Below are positions 35,524 to 44,067 of a stretch of DNA of 64,000 nucleotides, piece by piece. Position numbers and translations under genes: made by a program. The notes below the pieces were generated by a model. That model had not been told where the DNA came from. It ran no database searches and saw nothing but the letters and a program-made list of their open reading frames with translations. The stretch is from Rudaea sp. 3F27F6. Its GTDB lineage: Bacteria > Pseudomonadota > Gammaproteobacteria > Xanthomonadales > Rhodanobacteraceae. Positions within the stretch are counted from its first letter, which is position 1. Every line of letters starts with the position of its first letter. The DNA is taken from contig NZ_SCNG01000006.1 in the NCBI RefSeq assembly GCF_005503555.1, forward strand, positions 289,811-353,810, in the 5' to 3' direction.

Positions 35524-36252
35524 CTATCGGTAGTTCCGCTGCGGCAGTGGGCCGATGGGATCTTCAGAGCAAAATACATTATTTAATGCGTCCAAAAGAC
35601 CAAAGACTTCTTCCTCTACCTCAAAGAAATCAATTCTTGGCTGGGTCGTTAGTTTAATACCTAGATCAGCTAGCGCTATAATCAATCGATGCTGATGATC
35701 TTTGAAGCGGAAGCCATCAACGCTAGCGGACTGAATTAATGCATTTGAATCATCAATCACCTTCGCAACACCCCTCATCCTCCCCCTATATTTCATCGAA
35801 ACTTGCATAACGCCGAGTCTGGAGTTTTCGAAAGCAAGCGCATAAATTCGATATATATCAACACTTGACAAATTCAGCCTATCGCGCTTTCCTATTTCTG
35901 CCGTCAAATAATCGTAGAATATTTTACTATGGGAAACGTGATTGCCGAAGGCGGTAGCGGCGGTAGAATTTATGTAGCTCAAAAGAGCAACCACAATTCC
36001 TCCGACGGTAGCGATCCAGGCACTAATTTTGGAAAAAACGTCGAGCACATCGATGGATCCAGCAAACAAGTCTTTGGTTGACTTGATGCAGTCGCTGCTG
36101 AGACAAAAAGATTGCCTCCAAAGCGACTTATTGAAGACAGTCCACGACACTGAAATGATTGAAAGCAACAGACCTAAACTTATCACAACCGCCAAGCTAA
36201 AAAATAAAGTCTGCAGTCCACGCCTTCTAATCCAATTGATAGTAGAATTCAT
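35524..36252 (-). CDS. Retron Ec48-type two-TM effector protein
   Basis: A 242-residue membrane protein with two TM helices (about residues 13-38 and 76-94) and a long C-terminal cytoplasmic domain. It is encoded 16 bp after the retron reverse transcriptase in the same direction. Size, topology and position match the effector of Ec48-type retrons, whose activation damages the inner membrane and stops phage spread. The soluble part (HSKIFYDYLTAEIGKRDRLN, then DHQHRLIIALADLGIKLTTQ) shows no known enzyme motif. Base composition is low-GC, like the RT. The effector call rests on context plus topology. Confidence 0.8.
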   Translation of the reverse strand: MNSTINWIRRRGLQTLFFSLAVVISLGLLLSIISVSWTVFNKSLWRQSFCLSSDCIKSTKDLFAGSIDVLDVFSKISAWIATVGGIVVALLSYINSTAATAFGNHVSHSKIFYDYLTAEIGKRDRLNLSSVDIYRIYALAFENSRLGVMQVSMKYRGRMRGVAKVIDDSNALIQSASVDGFRFKDHQHRLIIALADLGIKLTTQPRIDFFEVEEEVFGLLDALNNVFCSEDPIGPLPQRNYR

Positions 36253-36268
36253 GCACGAAGTCTCTTAA

Positions 36269-37465
36269 TCAGTTAAATTCTGGCCTAATAATGTTCAGCT
36301 TTAAACGCAGACTCTTCGCGATTTTTGGATAGGTTCTTTGGATAAGATTTAATCGCTCCTGCAGAAGATAAAAACGACGATGATATCCATATGTTTCTTT
36401 ATACCGACCGTATTCATTAGCCAATCTAGACGCAGTGGCATGCGCGCGAATTAGATCCTTTTTTGAAGCCAATGGTCTAACTCGAAGAAGCCGCCTCAAT
36501 AACACCCCGTGTTGAGAGTGCCCTACCCGCTTGAGTTTGTTAACCCGCCCCAAACATCGATTAAACGCCTTCCGATAAGATGACGTAAATCTAAAATTTG
36601 CCTCCAAATAAATTAGCTCCGTATATCGAACAGATGCGCGAATTCTTCCGACCTCATCAGCTGGGAGACGTGGCTTATCAAATGCAATCCGCAACCCATG
36701 AACTATGAGCGGGGAAGTCGAAATTCGCTCAATGCGATTCTTCTTCAAATTGAGTGGAAGACCTCGCTCCACAAGCATGTTATCGACGATCTTTAATGCA
36801 TATCCGAAGTCGTAGTTTAGAACCTTACTAGAAATAGTAATATCGTCAACATAACGAGTATAGACGAGCGACTTCAGACGGAGCCTTTCGACAACATATC
36901 CCTCAAGATCATGCAGACTCAACATTGCCAGATAGCTTGATGTTAAACCTCCCTGAGGGAGACTTCCTTTATGCGTGCACAGACACGCGAGCACCTTCGA
37001 TACTCGACTGCCGTAGCCAAGTAGCTCACGAAAAATCCGATAGACAGTGTCGTGATGCACATTGCCAAAGAAATTTTTGATGTCCAACTTGAGCAGACTC
37101 TTCGCGCCGCAATGACGGCGAGCACAAGCGACGTAGTCCTTACTTTGGACCTCCCCATCCGGGCTAGACACGTTGGGAATGGACCCATAAAGATGATCGG
37201 GCCATTGGAAAGCGGCGGATCCGCTAAGCAGCCTAGTTACTAGCCTCCTCTGGATCTTTCGAATCAGAGGATGTGGGTTATATATTTCCCTAATCGTGCC
37301 ATCAGGTTTTCGTTTTTCAGGGATTGGCTGAAAGCGAACATCATCTGTGAGCCGGAGAGCCTGGAACAACTCATCCTGCGTGATCGCCAAGACCCTGCAT
37401 AATCTGCTGACGGACAGGATTGGACCTAAACGTCCACGAAGTCCATATATGGGTTTCGGTTGCAT
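36269..37465 (-). CDS. Retron reverse transcriptase
   Basis: A 398-residue retron-type RT. Motifs in order: the catalytic Asp128 in LLKLDIKNFFGNVHHDTVYR, LPQGGLTSS (169-177), the active site YVDD (205-208, YTRYVDDITISS), the KKNRIERIS segment and the retron-typical V-H-G variant PLIVHGL (252-258) in place of VTGL. The N-terminus (about 1-60) with KRKPDGTIREIYNPHPLIRK is normal for retrons. It makes msDNA from the ncRNA encoded just upstream. No maturase or endonuclease domain is present, excluding a group II intron. The low GC content differs from flanking genes. Confidence 0.95.
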   Translation of the reverse strand: MQPKPIYGLRGRLGPILSVSRLCRVLAITQDELFQALRLTDDVRFQPIPEKRKPDGTIREIYNPHPLIRKIQRRLVTRLLSGSAAFQWPDHLYGSIPNVSSPDGEVQSKDYVACARRHCGAKSLLKLDIKNFFGNVHHDTVYRIFRELLGYGSRVSKVLACLCTHKGSLPQGGLTSSYLAMLSLHDLEGYVVERLRLKSLVYTRYVDDITISSKVLNYDFGYALKIVDNMLVERGLPLNLKKNRIERISTSPLIVHGLRIAFDKPRLPADEVGRIRASVRYTELIYLEANFRFTSSYRKAFNRCLGRVNKLKRVGHSQHGVLLRRLLRVRPLASKKDLIRAHATASRLANEYGRYKETYGYHRRFYLLQERLNLIQRTYPKIAKSLRLKLNIIRPEFN

Positions 37466-37470
37466 GTGTG

Positions 37471-37635
37471 AAACTCAGGCCTAGTCAACCCATGACTAAA
37501 GGGCTTGGTAGAGAGATGCCGTATTTGCAAGCGCTTCCGCCAACAACCGCCATCTCTCTATCCCTAGGCCTGATACCACACGCTTCTCCGGAACGGAGAG
37601 CGGGAGAGTATTACCTCCCAGACGTGCCCGAGATT
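37471..37635 (-). ncRNA. Retron msr-msd RNA (predicted)
   Basis: Predicted from folding by eye, read on the minus strand. Candidate a1 (AATCTCGGGC, 37626-37635) pairs with a2 (GCCTGAGTTT, 37471-37480). The msr part has two hairpins: GGGAG/CTCCC (37602-37619) and CGCTCTCCG/CGGAGAAGCG (37581-37602). The msd candidate is a 52-nt hairpin with a perfect 10-bp stem, TAGAGAGATG/CATCTCTCTA (37509-37560). An alternative pairing TCAGGCCTAG/CTAGGCCTGA encloses it and competes with a2. The RNA ends 5 bp before the RT start. The branching G is not identified with certainty. Confidence 0.7.
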
Positions 37636-37696
37636 AAAACATTCCTCGAGCGCTCATAGAGCAAAATTGGCGAAGCTTTACAGCTTGCTGCTACGG

Positions 37697-37713
37697 CCGA
37701 GCGATGCGCTCGG
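37697..37713. other. Short perfect hairpin beyond the retron
   Basis: CCGAGCG-ATG-CGCTCGG is a perfect 7-bp stem between icmF and the retron RNA. It lacks a T-run; it might help end icmF transcripts. Confidence 0.35.
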
Positions 37714-37790
37714 GCGCAATAAAATTACTGCATTCGAAGCAAACGAGCAACCTTTTCCGGCTCGTCATTAAGAAATCGTGGAACGGCACA

Positions 37791-40700
37791 CTACATATTT
37801 CTTCGATACTCCCCACCGACACCATACAGCGCATGGCTGATCTGCCCTTCGCTGTTGTACTTCACCGCTTCCATCAACTGCGCAAACACATTCTCGCGAT
37901 CACGCGCAGCCTGCTGTAGGCGCTTGAGGCTCTCCGGCGCAAGCGCATTGCGATTCACCCGATAAGCCTCGACATTCGCAATCTGCTGCCCCTTCTCCTC
38001 TTCGGTCGAGCGAATCAGCTCAATCGTCGTGGTGATATCCCCGCCATGCTCCTTCGGCAAGAACGTATTCACGCCGATCAGCGGCAGGCTGCCATCGTGC
38101 TTCTTGTGCTCGTAATACATCGACTCTTCCTGGATCTTGCCGCGCTGGTACATGGTGTCCATCGCGCCGAGCACGCCGCCGCGTTCGCTGATCGCCTCGA
38201 ACTCCTTGTAGACGGCTTCTTCGACGATGTCGGTCAGTTTGTCGATGATGAAGCTGCCTTGCCATGGGTTCTCGCAGAAATTGAGGCCTAGCTCACGGTT
38301 GATGATGAGTTGGATGGCGACGGCGCGGCGCACCGATTCTTCGGTCGGCGTGGTGATCGCTTCGTCGTAGGCATTGGTGTGCAGGCTGTTGCAGTTGTCG
38401 AACAACGCGTACAGCGCCTGCAAGGTCGTGCGGATGTCGTTGAACTGGATTTCCTGCGCGTGCAGGGAGCGGCCGGAGGTCTGGATGTGATACTTCATCA
38501 TCTGGCTGCGCTCGTTGGCGCCGTAGCGCTCGCGCATGGCGCGCGCCCAAATGCGCCGCGCGACGCGGCCGATAACGCTGTACTCGGGATCCATTCCATT
38601 GGAGAAGAAGAACGATAGGTTCGGGGCGAAGTCGTCGATGCGCATTCCGCGCGCGAGGTAGTACTCGACGATGGTGAAACCGTTCGACAGGGTGAAGGCG
38701 AGCTGCGAAATCGGGTTCGCGCCGGCCTCGGCGATGTGGTAGCCCGAGATCGACACCGAGTAGAAGTTGCGCACCTTGTGGTCGACGAAGTACTGCTGGA
38801 TGTCGCCCATCATGCGCAGCGCGAATTCGGTGGAGAAGATGCAGGTGTTTTGCGCCTGGTCTTCCTTGAGGATGTCGGCCTGCACGGTGCCGCGCACGGC
38901 GGCGAGGGTTTCAGCCTTGAGGCGCGCGTAAGTGTCGACGTCGACGAGCTGGTCGCCGGTGACGCCGAGGAGGCCGAGACCGAGGCCGTTGTTGCCGGCG
39001 GGAAGCTCGCCACCATAAGTCGGCCGCGTTTTATCTTTGTATAGCTCGGCGATTTTCTTCTCTGCCGCGGCCCAACGTGGACCGTCTTCTTTCAGATACT
39101 TCTCGACGTTCTGATCGATCGCGGTGTTCATGAACATCGCGAGGATGATCGGCGCGGGGCCGTTGATCGTCATCGACACGGATGTGCTCGGCGCGGACAG
39201 GTCGAAGCCGGAGTACAGCTTCTTCATATCGTCGAGCGTCGGGATATTGACGCCCGAATTGCCGATCTTGCCGTAGATGTCGGGACGCGGATGCGGGTCT
39301 TCGCCGTAGAGCGTGACCGAGTCGAACGCGGTGGAGAGGCGCGTCGCCTTCTGCCCCTGCGAAAGATAATGGAAGCGGCGGTTAGTGCGCTCGGGCGTGC
39401 CCTCGCCCGCAAACATGCGCAGCGGGTCTTCGCCGGTGCGGCGGTACGGGTAGATGCCGCCGGTGTACGGATACGCGCCGGGTAGGTTTTCCTTCATGAG
39501 GAAGGTGACGAGTTCGCCCCAGCTCTTGTAGGTCGGCGCGGCGACTTTCGGCACCTTCTGATGCGACATCGATTCGACGTAGTTGTCGCCGTCTACGGGC
39601 TTGCCGCGCACGAGGTAGGTGTAGTGTTCGTCGGTGATCGACTTGAGGCGTGCGGGCCATTCGCGCAGCAGGTTGATCGCGTCGTTGCTGAGTTGTTTGA
39701 CGGCGTCGTTGTAGTGCTGGCGCAGCGGAACAAGTATGTCGCTTTGCCTTCCTTCCCCCGTCGGGGGAAGCCGCGAGAGCCACGCGCCGGATGAGGGAGA
39801 GGCATCCCCCGATGCAGCGCCACTGTTTCCTTGCGAGGCTCTTCCCTCATCCGCCCTTCGGGCACCTTCTCCCGGTGGGAGAAGGGAATCGGAAGCGTAC
39901 AGTTCCAATGGCTTCGGTAGATGCTGGTCGCCGAGTTCCTTGAGCGCCGTCCACAGCGCCTGGGCGCGATCGGCGATCTCGGCCTGGCGCGAGATCTGGC
40001 CGTTGATGCCGCGGCCGCCTTCGGCGATCTCGGCGAGGTAGCGCACGCGGCTGCCGGGGATCAGTACGGTGGCGCGCGGTTCTTTGATCGTGGTGTCGAG
40101 TTGCGGGTTGAAATCGCAGCGTGGGGCAATACCATCCCCACCCAACCCTCCCCTTGAAGGGGAGGGCTTAAGAGCGTTCTGCTCTTGGGGGGAGGTCCCA
40201 AAAACGTTTCGCTCTGAAGGGGATGGTTCCAGAGCGTTCTGCTTTGGGGCGGAGTGCTTCAGTGCGGAAGCGGCTGCCGTTGCCCCCCCTCCGGATGTCG
40301 CTTTTAAGCCCTCCCCTTCAAGGGGAGGGTTGGGTGGGGATGGTTTCGATTTGTCGCCAAGATGCAGCTTCTCGCGCAGCAGCCGGCACAGGTTGACGAA
40401 CATCCAGGTCACGCCCGGATCGTTGAACTGGCTGGCGATGGTCGGGTAGACCGGCACCTGTTCGTCCTTGAGCGTGAAGGCAACGCGGTTGCGTTTCCAT
40501 TGTTTGCGCACGTCGCGCAGCGCGTCTTCGGCGCCGCGCTTGTCGTATTTGTTGAGCACGACGAGTTCGGCGAAGTCGAGCATGTCGATCTTCTCGAGCT
40601 GGCTCGCTGCGCCGTAGTCGCTGGTCATTACGTAGATCGGGAAATCGACGAGATCGACGATCTCCGAGTCGGACTGGCCGATGCCCGCGGTTTCGACGAT

Positions 40701-41645
40701 GACGAGGTCGTAGCCCTGCCCTTTCAAAAACGCGATGCAGTCTTTCAACAGCGCGTTCGTCGCCGCGTGCTGGCGGCGCGTCGCCATCGAGCGCATGAAT
40801 ACGCGCTTAGAGCGCAGCGAATTCATGCGGATGCGGTCGCCGAGCAGCGCGCCGCCCGAGCGGCGTCGGGTCGGATCGACCGCAAGCACAGCGATGCGCA
40901 TCTGCGGGAACGCGTGCAGGAAGCGCAGCACGAGTTCGTCCACCGCGCTCGATTTGCCGGCGCCACCGGTGCCGGTGATGCCGAGCACGGGGGTCAGCGG
41001 TGAGCGGTGAGCGGTGAACGGCGAAGCGCCGCCTGCCCACTGCTTGCGCAATTTTGCGAGTTCCGCCTCGGAGAATTTGCCGTCCTCGATGGCGCTGAGC
41101 ATGGCGCCGATGCCGATTTCGTCGTCCAGCGAGAGCGATGCGTCTTCCCGCTCACCGCTCACGGCTGACCGCTCACGCGCGTCGCGCCCAGCGTACGCGC
41201 GCGCCACCACATCTTCGATCATTTGCACCAGCCCCAGATGCATGCCGTCGTTGGGGTGGTAGATGCGCTCGACGCCGTAAGCCTGCAGCTCGGCGATCTC
41301 CTCGGGCGTGATCGTGCCGCCGCCGCCGCCGAACACGCGGATATGCTCCGCACCGTGCTGCTTGAGCATGTCGACCATGTACTTGAAGTACTCGACGTGG
41401 CCGCCCTGGTAGGAACTCAGCGCGATGGCGTCGGCGTCTTCTTGCAGCGCGGCGCGGACCACGTCCTCGACGCTGCGGTTGTGGCCGAGGTGGATCACCT
41501 CCGCGCCCTGCGCCTGGATCAGGCGGCGCATGATATTGATCGCGGCATCGTGGCCGTCGAACAGGCTGGCGGCTGTGACGAAGCGCAGCGGCGAGGTTTC
41601 CGCGGAACGGTCGGCGATCGGTAAGGACGAAGCGGGACGGGCCAT
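37791..41645 (-). CDS. icmF: Fused isobutyryl-CoA mutase/GTPase IcmF with in-frame repeat insertions
   Basis: A 1284-residue B12 enzyme. Order: cobalamin domain (about 20-150, DGHDAA with His32 as the lower ligand), MeaB-like GTPase (about 220-430, GTGGAGKSS), linker, and the mutase TIM barrel (about 640-1284, RMFAGEG, NTCIF). IcmF interconverts isobutyryl- and butyryl-CoA, and can act on isovaleryl/pivalyl-CoA; the GTPase protects and repairs the cofactor. Gln932 in QAQNT is ICM-like, while Tyr734 sits where IcmF usually has Phe. It is about 190 residues longer than usual, largely through repeat-derived segments at about 157-166, 209-219, 434-505 and 586-633. It ends beside the retron. Confidence 0.9.
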   Translation of the reverse strand: MARPASSLPIADRSAETSPLRFVTAASLFDGHDAAINIMRRLIQAQGAEVIHLGHNRSVEDVVRAALQEDADAIALSSYQGGHVEYFKYMVDMLKQHGAEHIRVFGGGGGTITPEEIAELQAYGVERIYHPNDGMHLGLVQMIEDVVARAYAGRDARERSAVSGEREDASLSLDDEIGIGAMLSAIEDGKFSEAELAKLRKQWAGGASPFTAHRSPLTPVLGITGTGGAGKSSAVDELVLRFLHAFPQMRIAVLAVDPTRRRSGGALLGDRIRMNSLRSKRVFMRSMATRRQHAATNALLKDCIAFLKGQGYDLVIVETAGIGQSDSEIVDLVDFPIYVMTSDYGAASQLEKIDMLDFAELVVLNKYDKRGAEDALRDVRKQWKRNRVAFTLKDEQVPVYPTIASQFNDPGVTWMFVNLCRLLREKLHLGDKSKPSPPNPPLEGEGLKATSGGGATAAASALKHSAPKQNALEPSPSERNVFGTSPQEQNALKPSPSRGGLGGDGIAPRCDFNPQLDTTIKEPRATVLIPGSRVRYLAEIAEGGRGINGQISRQAEIADRAQALWTALKELGDQHLPKPLELYASDSLLPPGEGARRADEGRASQGNSGAASGDASPSSGAWLSRLPPTGEGRQSDILVPLRQHYNDAVKQLSNDAINLLREWPARLKSITDEHYTYLVRGKPVDGDNYVESMSHQKVPKVAAPTYKSWGELVTFLMKENLPGAYPYTGGIYPYRRTGEDPLRMFAGEGTPERTNRRFHYLSQGQKATRLSTAFDSVTLYGEDPHPRPDIYGKIGNSGVNIPTLDDMKKLYSGFDLSAPSTSVSMTINGPAPIILAMFMNTAIDQNVEKYLKEDGPRWAAAEKKIAELYKDKTRPTYGGELPAGNNGLGLGLLGVTGDQLVDVDTYARLKAETLAAVRGTVQADILKEDQAQNTCIFSTEFALRMMGDIQQYFVDHKVRNFYSVSISGYHIAEAGANPISQLAFTLSNGFTIVEYYLARGMRIDDFAPNLSFFFSNGMDPEYSVIGRVARRIWARAMRERYGANERSQMMKYHIQTSGRSLHAQEIQFNDIRTTLQALYALFDNCNSLHTNAYDEAITTPTEESVRRAVAIQLIINRELGLNFCENPWQGSFIIDKLTDIVEEAVYKEFEAISERGGVLGAMDTMYQRGKIQEESMYYEHKKHDGSLPLIGVNTFLPKEHGGDITTTIELIRSTEEEKGQQIANVEAYRVNRNALAPESLKRLQQAARDRENVFAQLMEAVKYNSEGQISHALYGVGGEYRRNM
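39748..39888. repeat. Repeat family D inside icmF
   Basis: Encodes linker residues about 586-633. Its right arm CTTCCCTCATCCGCCCTTCG followed by GGCACCTTCTCCC is, inverted and with one mismatch, the intergenic repeat at 50615-50663. The left arm (CCTTCCCCCGTCGGGGGAAG, then CGGATGAGGGAG) is a diverged inverse copy. The reading frame stays open throughout. Confidence 0.85.
40131..40344. repeat. MITE-like repeat family C inside icmF
   Basis: A 214-bp unit bounded by about 40-bp exact inverted repeats: ACCATCCCCACCCAACCCTC, then CCCTTGAAGGGGAGGGCTTA, and their inverse at 40304-40344. Inside are about three diverged tandem units (GAGCGTTCTGCT, ACGTTTCGCTCT, GAGCGTTCTGCT). It encodes icmF residues about 434-505 without breaking the frame. 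A third copy of the terminal sequence ends the window at 63968-64000. Confidence 0.9.
40991..41021. repeat. GCGGTGA tandem repeat E inside icmF, copy 1
   Basis: Three or four imperfect 8-base units (GTCAGCGG, TGAGCGG) encode about residues 209-219 just before the GTPase Walker A. An inverted counterpart lies at 41148-41177. Confidence 0.75.
41148..41177. repeat. GCGGTGA tandem repeat E inside icmF, copy 2 (inverted)
   Basis: CGCTCACCGCTCACGG, then CTGACCGCTCACG, the inverse orientation of the units at 40991-41021. It encodes about residues 157-166 between the cobalamin domain and the GTPase. Confidence 0.75.
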
Positions 41646-41736
41646 GATGCGATCTCTAACGCGACGGTGATGCGGCCATTTTATGCCTTTGTCCGCCCCC
41701 GGGCGCTAGCGGTTTCGCGTGGATTTCGGGCCGTTT

Positions 41737-41750
41737 TGCACGATCGTACT
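41737..41750. promoter_or_regulatory. Candidate TetR operator upstream of icmF
   Basis: TGCACGATCGTACT followed by a T-run, 92 bp before the icmF start. It matches 11 of 14 bases of the palindrome at 42496-42509, including the following T-run. Confidence 0.5.
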
Positions 41751-41781
41751 TTTTTCGTCGAATCGGCCGGTAACGCGTTCG

Positions 41782-42393
41782 TCACGCGGCGGCTTTGCGG
41801 TAGTCGTCGAGCAGCCGCGTCAGCGCGCGGCTACAGCGCTGGCGCGTGTTCTTGTCGTTGAACAGGCGATGGTCGTGGTGGGTAGCGAGAGCGATGCCGA
41901 ACAGCTCGAACGCGATCTGCGCCGGGTCGGCGTCGGTGCGCAGTTCGCCGGTCGTCTTCGCCAGACGCACCGCGCGCAGCAGTTCGTGGCGCAGGCGGCG
42001 CTCGAACATGACGATGCGGTCGTGGATCAGGCCGGGGCGGTCGTCGTACTCGATCGCCGCGCTGAGCAGCGGGCAGCCGCCCTTGGCCGAGCACAGCCAT
42101 TCGAGCCAGGTGCTGACGATTGCCTGCAGGCGCGCCAATCCACGCGGCGCGCGCAGTGCCGGCACGAACACCTCGGTGCTGAACGCACGCGCGGCCGCGG
42201 TCAGCGCGGCGAGCTGCAGTTCTTCGAGCGAGCCGAAGTGAGCGAACACGCCGCTTTTCGACATGCCCACCGTCGCGGCGACGCCGCCGATCGACAGACT
42301 CTCGAAACCGCCGACGCGCACCATATCGACCGCGCGGTCGAGGATAAAGCCACGCGTGGTTTCGCCTTTGGACACGAAGGATTTGGACGGCAT
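41782..42393 (-). CDS. TetR-family transcriptional regulator
   Basis: A 203-residue TetR regulator. The N-terminal helix-turn-helix (about residues 12-58) has TRGFILDRAVDMVRVGGFES, LSIGGVAATVGMSKSGVFAHF and LEELQLAAL. The C-terminal ligand domain holds a GGCPLLSAAIEYDDRPGLI segment. MPSKS at 42393 is the preferred start; an ATG at 42450 is possible. It lies between icmF and liuA, and both carry a similar palindrome upstream, so it may sense an acyl-CoA and control branched-chain acyl-CoA use. That role is inferred. Confidence 0.85.
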   Translation of the reverse strand: MPSKSFVSKGETTRGFILDRAVDMVRVGGFESLSIGGVAATVGMSKSGVFAHFGSLEELQLAALTAAARAFSTEVFVPALRAPRGLARLQAIVSTWLEWLCSAKGGCPLLSAAIEYDDRPGLIHDRIVMFERRLRHELLRAVRLAKTTGELRTDADPAQIAFELFGIALATHHDHRLFNDKNTRQRCSRALTRLLDDYRKAAA

Positions 42394-42495
42394 GCACCAC
42401 CTTTGCGTAACGGAGCCGATTCGTCTTCCACAAGCCCGCCACGACCGCATCTGCGCGGTGTGAACGAGGAAAACAGAAGGCGCTTAAGCCACTCT

Positions 42496-42509
42496 AGCAC
42501 GGTCGTGCT
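42496..42509. promoter_or_regulatory. Candidate TetR operator between tetR and liuA
   Basis: AGCACGGTCGTGCT is a perfect 14-bp palindrome followed by a T-run. It lies 103 bp before the tetR start and 144 bp before liuA. Confidence 0.6.
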
Positions 42510-42652
42510 TTTTATTCCCTGCCGCTAGGATGCGCCGCCCTGCCGCCGCGGCACCGAAACGTGCCCGACGGCTTTTGCGCAGCGCAGAAAGCGAAACCGC
42601 GCCGCGCGGAGCACACTTGCAGAATTCGTCCGCCACACTCAAGGAGCAAGCC

Positions 42653-43810
42653 ATGCGTCCGTTCCCCCTCGGCGAAGAACTCGATCTGCTGCGCGATTCG
42701 GTCGCGGCGTTCGCGGAAAAGGAGATCGCCCCGCGCGCGAACGCGATCGATCACGACAACGCGTTCCCGTCCGATCTGTGGCGCAAGCTCGGCGACATGG
42801 GCCTGCTCGGCATCACCGTCTCGCCCGACTACGGCGGCTCGGGCATGGGTTATCTGGCCCACCTCGTCGCGATGGAAGAGATCTCGCGCGCGTCGGGCTC
42901 GGTCGGCCTGTCCTACGGCGCGCACTCGAACCTCTGCGTAAACAATATCGCGCACAACGCCAACGAGGCGCAGAAGAAGAAGTACCTGCCGAAGCTGTGC
43001 AGCGGCGAGTTCGTCGGAGCGCTCGCGATGAGCGAACCGGGCGCCGGTTCCGACGTGGTCGGCTCGATGACCTGCCGCGCGGAACAGAAGGGCGACGTGT
43101 GGATCGCCAACGGCTCGAAGATGTGGATCACCAACGGTCCCGACGCCGACGTGCTGCTGGTCTATATGCGCACCGCGCACCGCCCGGCCGGCTCGCGCTG
43201 CATGACCGCCTTCATCGTCGAAAAAGGCATGAAGGGTTTCAGCACCGCGCAGAAGCTCGACAAGCTCGGCATGCGCGGCTCGAATACCTGCGAGCTGGTC
43301 TTTGACAGCTGCGAGATCCCCGACGAGAACCGCGTCGGCGAGGTCAACGAAGGCGTGCGCGTGCTGATGAGCGGCCTCGACACCGAGCGCCTCGTGCTCA
43401 GCGGCGGCCCGATCGGCCTGATGCAGTCCGCGCTCGACATCGCCCTGCCCTACGTGCGCGAGCGCAAGCAGTTCAACGCGCCGATCGGCACCTTCGGCCT
43501 GATGCAGGGCAAGATCGCCGACATGTACACCGCGCTGCAGTCTTCGCGCGGCTACGCCTACATGGTCGCGCAAAACTACGACGCCGGAGTGAAATCGCGC
43601 ATCGACCCGGCCTCATGCCTGATGCACTGCTCGCAGAACGCCGTGCAGGTCGCGCTCGAAGCGATCCAGACGCTCGGCGGCAACGGCTACATCAACGAGT
43701 ATCCGACCGGACGCATTCTGCGCGACGCCAAGCTCTACGAGATCGGCGCGGGCACGAACGAAATCCGCCGCATGCTGATCGGGCGCGAGCTGTTCCACGG
43801 CAAGAGCTAG
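42653..43810 (+). CDS. liuA: Isovaleryl-CoA dehydrogenase
   Basis: A 385-residue acyl-CoA dehydrogenase. It has [10 protein letters not shown] and [15 protein letters not shown] in the FAD-binding middle domain and [39 protein letters not shown] at the C-terminus. The catalytic Glu245 lies in [12 protein letters not shown], the helix position used by isovaleryl-CoA dehydrogenases and not the C-terminal Glu of medium-chain enzymes. It oxidises isovaleryl-CoA to 3-methylcrotonyl-CoA in leucine breakdown, passing electrons to ETF. The ATG at 42653 follows AAGGAG. It faces the TetR gene. Confidence 0.92.
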   Translation: MRPFPLGEELDLLRDSVAAFAEKEIAPRANAIDHDNAFPSDLWRKLGDMGLLGITVSPDYGGSGMGYLAHLVAMEEISRASGSVGLSYGAHSNLCVNNIAHNANEAQKKKYLPKLCSGEFVGALAMSEPGAGSDVVGSMTCRAEQKGDVWIANGSKMWITNGPDADVLLVYMRTAHRPAGSRCMTAFIVEKGMKGFSTAQKLDKLGMRGSNTCELVFDSCEIPDENRVGEVNEGVRVLMSGLDTERLVLSGGPIGLMQSALDIALPYVRERKQFNAPIGTFGLMQGKIADMYTALQSSRGYAYMVAQNYDAGVKSRIDPASCLMHCSQNAVQVALEAIQTLGGNGYINEYPTGRILRDAKLYEIGAGTNEIRRMLIGRELFHGKS

Positions 43811-43930
43811 GCATGGACCGTACGCCGCCGTCTCGTCGCGGCGGCGGAACGTCCAATTGCCGCACCGCGACAATGTGTCGATAATCACCAAGTTCTGTAA
43901 CGCCGCAGTTCGAATATCGCTATTGCGCTC

Positions 43931-44000
43931 GGGGTGAGATAACGAACCACGAGCGACGATCCGGAAAGATGTCCGCCCTTCGATACCTCAGGGCGAACGG
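43931..44000. repeat. Intergenic palindromic repeat family A, copy 3
   Basis: Shares CGAACCACGAGCG and CCCTTCGATACCTCAGGGCG with the copies at 20648 and 21057. It occupies the gap between liuA and the thiolase gene and ends 67 bp before the thiolase start. Confidence 0.8.
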
Positions 44001-44067
44001 CCTCCGATTTTCAAACCGAAGCGTCATACGGAACTCACGAATCTTCTTTGCATACGAGGAAATCCCC

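Noticed and set aside
36269..37465. Group II intron RT or diversity-generating RT
   Set aside because: No maturase or HNH domain, no template/variable repeats, and a retron-like RNA and effector flank the gene.
37420..37659. Small plus-strand open frame over the retron RNA
   Set aside because: It runs antisense to the RNA stems and the RT start and has no ribosome site or family features.
40991..41177. Short GCGGTGA arrays as a CRISPR-like array
   Set aside because: Units are 7-8 bases without spacers, lie in a coding region and have no cas genes nearby.
37791..41645. Methylmalonyl-CoA mutase
   Set aside because: [12 protein letters not shown], Gln932 in QAQNT and the fused GTPase fit IcmF, not the methylmalonyl-CoA enzyme with RQYAGF and Arg.
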